Source: Nanobdellota archaeon
GTDB lineage: Archaea > Nanobdellota > Nanobdellia > Pacearchaeales > GW2011-AR1
Direction: 5' to 3'
Assembly (NCBI GenBank): GCA_030640565.1
Contig: DAOWJD010000044.1
Span: forward strand, 1 to 11,169
Length of the DNA stretch: 11,169 nucleotides
Of the stretch, positions 6,206 to 11,169 are shown piece by piece (position 1 is the stretch's first letter; each line of letters opens with the position of its first letter). Below the pieces are notes generated by a model. That model had not been told where the DNA came from. It was given only the letters and a program-made list of their open reading frames with translations, and ran no database searches. The position numbers were made by a program, and so were the translations under genes.

Positions 6206-7508
6206 GGTGGAAAAGCAAGCTCAAAACATTAAAGAGCAAAGAATAAGAAAAATAACACAGATGTATTATTCAAGAAAAGACATCCAGAAAGCGCTTTTTG
6301 AATTCTCAAAAAACAGGGAAATTGCTCCAAGTTATATGATGGAGAGTTTTGGAAAAAGACCTGATTCTTTTCAATATCCAGGAGATGTTTTTGAACTTGT
6401 TAAAAATGGAGCAACCTCATTTCATTGCTCTGAAGAACTTTGGGAAGACCCTTTAAAACTTTCCACAGAAATGAATGAAAAACAATTTGATGAATTAAGA
6501 ACTGGGTGGGACCTTTTACTTGATATAGACAGCAAATACCTTGATTATAGTAAAATTCTTGCAGAAATCATAATTAAGATTTTGAAGTTTTATGGTGTAA
6601 AAAATTTTGGAATAAAGTTCAGCGGAAGCAAGGGATTTCACATTATTGTTCCGTGGAAAGCCTTTCCCAAAGAAATAAACAACATAAAAACCGCAGATAT
6701 GTTTCCAGAATGGCCAAGAATTCTTACGAAATTTATAATGTCTGCCTCAAAAAAAGAACTTATAGAAAAAATAACACTCCTTACAACATCTGGTTTAAGC
6801 AAATATGTAAAAGATTTTAAAGCTCCCAAAGAAGTCATGCCTGATTTAATTCTTGTTTCTCCAAGGCATTTATTTAGAATGCCTTACTCTCTTCATGAAA
6901 AAACAGCTTTAGCAAGCATAGTTATAATACCTGAAAAATTTAAAGACTTCCAGCCAAAAGATGCAGATCCTCTAAAAACTAAAGTCAGAGATTTTATACC
7001 AGAAGAAGATGGTGGAGACGCTACAGAACTTTTAAGAGAAGCTCTAGACTGGCACAAAATAAAGAAACCAGATGAATCAAGAAAAACAGAAAAAAGAGAA
7101 TTTAAACCAGTTCAAATAGGAGAATTCTCAGAAGAAATTTTTCCCCCAGCAATAAAAAAAATTCTGCAGGGAGTTAAAGATGGAAGAAAAAGATCCTTGT
7201 TTATTCTTCTAAACTTATTTAGGTCAGCAGGAATGAATAGGGATGACATCGAGAAAAGAATTTATGAATGGAATGAAAAAAATGGGGTTCCTCTGAAAAA
7301 AGGTTATATTAAATCTCAGCTTTTATGGAGCTACAGAAATAAAGTAGTGCCTCCCCCAAATTACGATAAAGATTATTATAAGGGAATAGGAATAATTCCT
7401 ACAGAAGAAGAACTTAGATATAAAAACCCTATAAATTATATTGCAAAAAAGAGCAGACAAAAAGATACACAAGACAAACCAAAACGTAAAACAAAAAAAT
7501 CGAAATAA
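6204..7508 (+). CDS. priS: Archaeal primase small (catalytic) subunit with C-terminal PriL-like extension
   Basis: A 434-aa AEP-superfamily primase that makes primers for replication. The catalytic core is at about 20-285. DLLLDIDS supplies D107 and D109, the two metal-binding Asp residues. SGSKGFHIIVPW (140-151) is the SGxxGxH nucleotide-binding motif, with H146. MPDLILVSPRHLFRMPYSLHEKTA (212-235) has the likely third acid, D214, and the RxPxSLHxKT signature. The usual small zinc motif is missing (the only Cys is C75). Residues about 310-396 (FPPAIKKILQGV.., IYEWNEKN, VVPPPNYDKDYYKGIG) resemble the PriL C-terminal domain, where FPPC and later cysteines would hold a 4Fe-4S cluster; all those cysteines are absent here. 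A Lys-rich tail follows. The protein is about 80 aa longer than a typical PriS. It is divergent from pcn, with a palindrome over its start. Confidence 0.92.
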   Translation: MVEKQAQNIKEQRIRKITQMYYSRKDIQKALFEFSKNREIAPSYMMESFGKRPDSFQYPGDVFELVKNGATSFHCSEELWEDPLKLSTEMNEKQFDELRTGWDLLLDIDSKYLDYSKILAEIIIKILKFYGVKNFGIKFSGSKGFHIIVPWKAFPKEINNIKTADMFPEWPRILTKFIMSASKKELIEKITLLTTSGLSKYVKDFKAPKEVMPDLILVSPRHLFRMPYSLHEKTALASIVIIPEKFKDFQPKDADPLKTKVRDFIPEEDGGDATELLREALDWHKIKKPDESRKTEKREFKPVQIGEFSEEIFPPAIKKILQGVKDGRKRSLFILLNLFRSAGMNRDDIEKRIYEWNEKNGVPLKKGYIKSQLLWSYRNKVVPPPNYDKDYYKGIGIIPTEEELRYKNPINYIAKKSRQKDTQDKPKRKTKKSK

Positions 7509-7639
7509 AATGGTGTTAAACATTGTTCTTCTCTTTCCTAAATGGGTAATTAAAACCAGAAGAGTATGTTGAGTTAGAAACAGAGGAATTTCTTGGAAAA
7601 TGAGGTGTATTTACTTCTCAATGACAACTAAGGGAAAGT

Positions 7640-7647
7640 TTTATAAA
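7640..7647 (+). promoter_or_regulatory. TATA box of the 81-aa gene
   Basis: TTTATAAA centred 25.5 nt before ATG 7669, again the leaderless spacing. The rest of the 160-bp gap after the primase gene shows no convincing terminator, RNA or ORF, only pyrimidine-rich tracts around 7527-7541. Confidence 0.65.
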
Positions 7648-7668
7648 GTCAAAAATTTGTAAATAAAT

Positions 7669-7914
7669 ATGGAAAACATAGAAGAAAAAGTAGATGGAAT
7701 GGAAAAAGGAAAATTGGAAGTAGATTATAATGGACCTTATTGTCTTAAGCTAATGAATGCTCTCCCTAATCGACCCCGATTTACTCCAGAAGAACTTAAA
7801 GAGTTGGGAAAAGAAGCAAAGAGGGGGATTAAGGATATGGAAAGAAAATTTAAATCTCCTTTAGATTATGTAGCAGGCGCAGTTACATATGCTATGAGAT
7901 TATTTTTCCATTGA
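7669..7914 (+). CDS. Small soluble protein of unknown function (81 aa)
   Basis: An 81-residue hydrophilic protein with an acidic N-terminus (MENIEEKVDGMEKG), a YNGPYCLKLMNALPNRPRF segment (20-38) and a mostly helical, Lys/Glu-rich C-terminal half starting TPEELKELGKEAKRGIKDMERKF (39-61), ending with a more hydrophobic helix (AGAVTYAMRLFF). I recognise no family, and there is no signal peptide or metal motif. Support for a real gene is the well-placed TATA box, the absence of a competing gene over most of its length, and normal amino-acid composition. Its last 15 bases overlap the 3' end of the convergent deaminase-like gene. Confidence 0.65.
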   Translation: MENIEEKVDGMEKGKLEVDYNGPYCLKLMNALPNRPRFTPEELKELGKEAKRGIKDMERKFKSPLDYVAGAVTYAMRLFFH

Positions 7915-8319
7915 TTCACCCCAAGGATAAGGTAATAGTTCTTTCAATTTAACTTTTTTTGATTTTGAAATAATCACTTCTGTGTTTTTATTTTTTTTGC
8001 ATATCATCCATATCATTTCCCGACACTTTCCGCAAAGAGACATAATTTTATATTTTTTCTTTTTTTCATTATACCAAACAGTAACGATTGTTTTTATTTG
8101 TTTTTCACCATTTGAAATCATTGACCCTATTGCGTTATATTCTCCACAAGAACCCATTCCACAATAAAGCCCCATACTAACTCCTTGATAGATATTCCCC
8201 TTTGGGGTAATCAATGCAGAACCAGCATCACCAGTATCAAATAATCTGATTGGTTTAGACTTAACAATTATTTTTTTAGCTTCTTCAATTAACTCCTTAT
8301 CCTTTTTTGTTAATCCCAT
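7900..8319 (-). CDS. Cytidine deaminase-like zinc enzyme (CDA/blasticidin-S deaminase type)
   Basis: A 139-aa single-domain protein of the size of tetrameric CDAs. The signature is C58-G59-E60 (SCGEYNAIGSMISNG) plus C96-x2-C99 (SLCGKCREMIW): three Cys ligands for zinc and Glu as proton shuttle, as in CAE/PCxxC enzymes. The strand SALITPKGNIYQGVSM (34-49) and C-terminal VKLKELLPYPWGE (123-135) match the family, and the latter recalls the ELLP ending of blasticidin-S deaminase. The N and E of the NxE motif that grips the nucleoside ribose in CDA are replaced (VSMG), so cytidine may not be the substrate. CGE instead of CAE is also unusual. It has its own TATA box and is divergent from the GTPase gene. 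Likely a hydrolytic deaminase; substrate unknown. Confidence 0.82.
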   Translation of the reverse strand: MGLTKKDKELIEEAKKIIVKSKPIRLFDTGDAGSALITPKGNIYQGVSMGLYCGMGSCGEYNAIGSMISNGEKQIKTIVTVWYNEKKKKYKIMSLCGKCREMIWMICKKNKNTEVIISKSKKVKLKELLPYPWGESMEK

Positions 8320-8325
8320 AGATTA

Positions 8326-8335
8326 TCAATAGGGT
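8326..8335 (-). promoter_or_regulatory. ACCCTATTGA element in the deaminase promoter
   Basis: On the minus strand, ACCCTATTGA lies between the TATA box and ATG 8319, ending 6 nt before the ATG. The same 10-mer is at the centre of the primase-promoter palindrome (6187-6196), there ending 7 nt before the ATG. The position and sequence match suggests a shared regulator, but the flanking arms are not a perfect palindrome here. Confidence 0.4.
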
Positions 8336-8339
8336 TTAA

Positions 8340-8348
8340 TTTTTTAAA
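8340..8348 (-). promoter_or_regulatory. TATA box of the deaminase-like gene
   Basis: Reads TTTAAAAAA on the minus strand, centred 25 nt upstream of ATG 8319. This suggests a leaderless transcript. Confidence 0.5.
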
Positions 8349-8371
8349 TCTTTCCTAGAAATTATTGAAAG

Positions 8372-8416
8372 TTTTATTAACTATCTGCTCTTTTTTGTTT
8401 TAAGTAAAGGGGTAAT
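8372..8416 (+). promoter_or_regulatory. Promoter and Shine-Dalgarno leader of the GTPase gene
   Basis: TTTTATTAA (8372-8380) is a plausible TATA box that would start transcription near 8402, leaving a leader of about 22 nt. The leader contains AGGGGTAAT (8408-8416), which can pair with the archaeal anti-SD sequence (one G-U pair) and ends 7 nt before ATG 8424. An ATG at 8415 overlaps it but meets TAA after one more codon, so it only makes a two-codon ORF in frame with the gene. The TAA directly before ATG 8424 fixes the start. Confidence 0.5.
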
Positions 8417-8423
8417 GAATTAA

Positions 8424-9350
8424 ATGGCAGTTCCACACGTAGTACAAAAACAATTAATCAAAAAAAGATTACTTGGAAAAGAAGGCAAAGTTAGACTTAA
8501 GGAGATAAAACAAATAGAATCAGAACTTCCAAGATATAATACAGGACCTTATGTAGAGCTAAGAAGATGGCTTAAGGAAGAAGCTAAAAAAACAAAAACA
8601 AGGTCAAAGGTAAAGCATCAAGATTGGTTAGATATTAAAAAGCAAGGCATAAGACAGTTTGTATTGGTTGGTTCTCCAAATGTTGGAAAAAGTTCGTTGA
8701 TTCATGAACTTTCTGGATTGCAAACAAAAATAGCAAGTTATGAATTTACTACTTTAAAGCCTATCCCTGGAGTTGTTAATATTAATGGAGCGTATTTTCA
8801 GATAGTAGATTTGCCAGGGCTTGTTGAAGGCGCAACAGAAGATACTGGTGGAGGAAAAAGATTAATTGGTATTGTAAAAAATACCGACGGAATTTTATTA
8901 ATGCATGATTTATCTAAACCATTAAAAGAGATAGATAAAGTGTTGGGAGAATTAATTAAGGCCGAAATAAAAAAACCCATGATTATTATTGGAAATAAGA
9001 TAGATTTAGATAACGGAAAAAAAGAATTAAATAAATTAAAGAAAAAATTTCCAGGTAAGACTGTAATTGGTTTGTCAAATCTGACAAAAAAAGGAATTAA
9101 TGAACTTAAAAAAGAACTCTGGAAGAAAAGTGGATTAATTAGAGCATATCCTAAAGGAAAAGAAATACCTATAATTCTTGAAAAAAATTCTACAGTTCAT
9201 GATTTTGTAGGGAAAATCCATAAAAGTTTAGTAGATAAATTTAAACTTGCAAGAGTAACTGGAGAAAGTTCAAAATTTGCAAATCAACAAGTAGGATTAA
9301 ATCATATATTAAAAGATAAAGATGTTATAGAGGTAGTCTTTGAAAGATAA
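8424..9350 (+). CDS. DRG/Rbg-family GTPase with TGS domain, short form
   Basis: A 308-aa translation-associated GTPase. A basic helical N-terminus (1-75) is followed by the G domain: G1 GSPNVGKSS (83-91), G2 YEFTTLKPIPGV (106-117), G3 DLPGLVEGA (129-137), G4 NKID (191-194) and G5 around GLSNL (216-220). A C-terminal TGS domain (about 238-307, starting IRAYPKGKEIPIILEKNSTVHDF) follows. YEFTTL..IPGV and DLPG.EGA are characteristic of the DRG branch of the Obg superfamily. DRG proteins are usually about 365 aa and carry an S5D2L insert between G3 and G4; here LLMHDLSKPLKEIDKVLGELIKAEIKKPMIIIGNKID leaves no room for it. DRG proteins bind ribosomes with DFRP partners; none is visible here. It has an SD-led mRNA, unlike its neighbours. 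Confidence 0.93.
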   Translation: MAVPHVVQKQLIKKRLLGKEGKVRLKEIKQIESELPRYNTGPYVELRRWLKEEAKKTKTRSKVKHQDWLDIKKQGIRQFVLVGSPNVGKSSLIHELSGLQTKIASYEFTTLKPIPGVVNINGAYFQIVDLPGLVEGATEDTGGGKRLIGIVKNTDGILLMHDLSKPLKEIDKVLGELIKAEIKKPMIIIGNKIDLDNGKKELNKLKKKFPGKTVIGLSNLTKKGINELKKELWKKSGLIRAYPKGKEIPIILEKNSTVHDFVGKIHKSLVDKFKLARVTGESSKFANQQVGLNHILKDKDVIEVVFER

Positions 9351-9377
9351 AACCCAACAAGACTAGACTAAAGATAA

Positions 9378-9387
9378 TTTTAAAAAT
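9378..9387 (+). promoter_or_regulatory. TATA box of the toroid-repeat surface protein gene
   Basis: TTTTAAAAAT centred about 26 nt before ATG 9408, consistent with a leaderless mRNA. The gap between the GTPase stop and this gene is only 57 bp, so part of its transcription could also be read-through. Confidence 0.5.
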
Positions 9388-9407
9388 AAGTATTAACTTT
9401 AAATAAC

Positions 9408-11169
9408 ATGACAAAAAAGAGGATATTAAGCATATTAATTATATTTTTAATTTTCATATCTTTCTCTTTGTTGCAAGCTCAGCAAAACTCTACAGATGAG
9501 CAACAGAAGATTGACAACGCTTATTCATGTCTTGAAGACAAAGTAGAAGGAGAATGTGACTCACTTTCTTCAGAAGAAAAAATCTTTTCTCTTCTTGCAA
9601 TTAACCAGTGTAAGGCAGAAGTAATTGATGATTCTTCTGAGGGAGAATGTTGGCCTGATGGAAGTTGCAGATTAAAAACAACAGCACAAGCAATTCTTGC
9701 TCTTGATAACGCCGGAGCAAATATAGATGAAGCACAACAATGGCTTCTTTCTCAAAATAGAACACCTTCTAATCTTATATGGTACCTTCAAATTGAAAGC
9801 AACGACCAAACAACATGTACAATTGAATACACAGGGTTTTCAGGCACAATAAACATACAGGAAGATAAAAAAATAAACGGAGATGCAGGACAATGTTTTT
9901 CTTTAACACAAAATAATTATTGGTTGGAAATCTCTACTTCTCCTTTTTGCTCTAATCAAGAGTTTAGTATTTCCTGTGATAAAGATTTTTCCACAACCCT
10001 TTTATTTAAAGAACAAACTTCTTCTACAATTCATGTTTTCCAACAAACTTCTTCTGCAGCACCAGCAGGAACAACCATTGAAAAAATCGAATCCTTTTGT
10101 TTTAGAGAAGGGGGAATCGGAAATCCTTGCAATTATGAAGGAAGCCTCTGGGCAGCACTTACACTTGATTCATTAGGAGAAGATATGTCTCCTTATCTTC
10201 CTTACTTAATAACTCTTGCAGAAGACAACCAAAAATTTTTACCAGATGCATTTTTATATTTTATAACTGCTAATACAGAGTATTCTACTTCTCTACTTTT
10301 AAAACAAAAACACGTTGGAACCCAATATTACTGGAAAGAATCAGAAGACAAATATTATGACACAGCTCTTGCACTTTTTCCTTTCAAACACGAAACCTCT
10401 CTTGAAAAAACGAATTCAAAGCAATGGCTTCTCGAAACCCAAGATGTAGATGGATGCTGGCAAGATAATACAAGAAATACAGCATTTATTTTAGCTTCTA
10501 TCTGGTCAGAAGATTTTTCTTCAGGAGGAAACGGGAACGGGGGCGGACTACAGGATTGCGAATCTGTTGGAGGCTATTATTGTGTAAACCAAGGAAGTTG
10601 TATAGGATATGATGGAGAGATTAGATCAGATTATGATTGTCCAGGTGTATTATCTGAGTGCTGTACTGTTCCGCCAGAACAATTAACATGTGCTGAACAA
10701 GAAGGAGAAATTTGCTCTTCTAATGAAATATGTAGTGTGAATTCTATAAGCGCTGCTGATACAAATAATTGTTGTGTAGGGGGAATTTGCCAAGATGCAC
10801 CAACTAGTTCCGAATGTGAACAACAGCTTGGAATTTGTAGAACATCTTGTTCAAGTAATGAACAACAAGCAGCCTATTCATGTGAATTTACAGGAGATAT
10901 TTGCTGTGTTTTTAAAACAACATCAGGGGGCTCATACACTTGGATTTGGATTTTGTTAATCTTGATTGTATTAGTAGTTATCGGAATAATATTTAGAGAT
11001 AAGCTAAGACGTTTATGGTTTAAGATAAGATCAAAATCTAAAGGTTCTAAGCCAGGACCAAGACCAGGACCAGGACATAGGCGACCACCCCCACCAGATT
11101 ATCCTATGAGAAGACCTAGGCCAGAAAGAAGAATTCTTCCTACAGTAAATCCACCTTTAAGACCTATAC
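9408..11169 (+). CDS. Membrane-anchored surface protein with toroid-like repeats and Cys-rich modules (3' end missing)
   Basis: 587 codons are open to the window edge. A Sec signal (MTKKRILSILIIFLIFISFSLLQAQ, cleavage probably near 24) precedes an ectodomain. Helical repeats resembling prenyltransferase/squalene-cyclase alpha-alpha toroids appear at 88-117 (TTAQAILALDNAG, QQWLLSQN), 244-270 (GSLWAALTLDSLG) and 336-367 (SKQWLLETQDVDGCWQDN, then TAFILASIW). A beta-like segment (132-215) is inserted after the first. A GGNGNGGG linker leads to three related Cys-rich modules (about 382-419, 428-461, 468-501), each with G.C..., spaced Cys and a CC pair. A TM helix (511-529) and a cytoplasmic tail with GPRPGPG and Pro/Arg-rich sequence follow. 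Type I topology is clear. The architecture is one I remember from DPANN surface proteins. Binding or recognition is a guess; no enzyme active site is visible. Confidence 0.85.
   Translation, partial: MTKKRILSILIIFLIFISFSLLQAQQNSTDEQQKIDNAYSCLEDKVEGECDSLSSEEKIFSLLAINQCKAEVIDDSSEGECWPDGSCRLKTTAQAILALDNAGANIDEAQQWLLSQNRTPSNLIWYLQIESNDQTTCTIEYTGFSGTINIQEDKKINGDAGQCFSLTQNNYWLEISTSPFCSNQEFSISCDKDFSTTLLFKEQTSSTIHVFQQTSSAAPAGTTIEKIESFCFREGGIGNPCNYEGSLWAALTLDSLGEDMSPYLPYLITLAEDNQKFLPDAFLYFITANTEYSTSLLLKQKHVGTQYYWKESEDKYYDTALALFPFKHETSLEKTNSKQWLLETQDVDGCWQDNTRNTAFILASIWSEDFSSGGNGNGGGLQDCESVGGYYCVNQGSCIGYDGEIRSDYDCPGVLSECCTVPPEQLTCAEQEGEICSSNEICSVNSISAADTNNCCVGGICQDAPTSSECEQQLGICRTSCSSNEQQAAYSCEFTGDICCVFKTTSGGSYTWIWILLILIVLVVIGIIFRDKLRRLWFKIRSKSKGSKPGPRPGPGHRRPPPPDYPMRRPRPERRILPTVNPPLRPI

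Noticed and set aside
7509..7668. Hidden RNA gene or small ORF in the 160-bp gap after the primase
   Set aside because: No tRNA arms, no stable hairpin, and the only plus ORF is 20 codons without a proper promoter.
1..11169. CRISPR array, tRNA/rRNA gene, insertion sequence or prophage
   Set aside because: No spaced direct repeats, tRNA arms, transposase motifs or terminal inverted repeats were seen in a reading of both strands.

Overview
The window most likely comes from a small-genome DPANN archaeon of the Woesearchaeota/Pacearchaeota kind. The evidence is archaeal replication genes (a PCNA sliding clamp and a primase small subunit), a DRG-type GTPase with a TGS domain, archaeal TATA boxes about 25 nt upstream of most start codons (leaderless transcripts), low G+C, and large Cys-rich membrane-anchored surface proteins of a type I associate with these lineages. 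The lineage call is from memory of family resemblance, not a search.

Layout. Positions 1-4158 (minus strand) hold a tightly packed run of three exported or membrane-anchored proteins: a 263-aa pilin-like protein, a 582-aa Cys-rich ectodomain protein, and a multi-TM, Cys-rich protein of at least 533 aa that runs off the left edge. All three begin with a short basic segment, a Gly and a hydrophobic helix, so they probably work together at the cell surface. Positions 4264-5119 (minus) hold an 87-aa protein with two tandem CX4C motifs, followed 28 nt downstream by a class I SAM methyltransferase. A 47-aa two-helix membrane protein (5241-5384, plus) converges on the PCNA gene, and the two stop codons overlap.

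Positions 5381-7508 are a replication block: PCNA (minus) and primase (plus) are transcribed divergently from a 97-bp spacer. The primase carries a C-terminal region resembling the PriL C-terminal domain but without its iron-sulfur cysteines. A perfect 12-bp inverted repeat spans its TATA box and start codon. Next come an unrecognised 81-aa protein, a convergent cytidine/blasticidin-deaminase-like enzyme, and a short DRG-family GTPase that is the only gene here with a clear Shine-Dalgarno leader. The right end (9408 onward) is a large surface protein with a signal peptide, alpha/alpha-toroid-like repeats, three Cys-rich modules, one TM helix and a Pro/Arg-rich tail. It runs off the window.

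The most interesting items are the degenerate PriS-PriL-like primase; the operator-like palindrome at its start, part of which (ACCCTATTGA) recurs at the same place in the deaminase promoter; the duplicated CX4C small protein next to a methyltransferase; and the three-gene surface cluster. I saw no tRNA, rRNA, CRISPR array or insertion sequence. No gene-free stretch exceeds about 160 bp.
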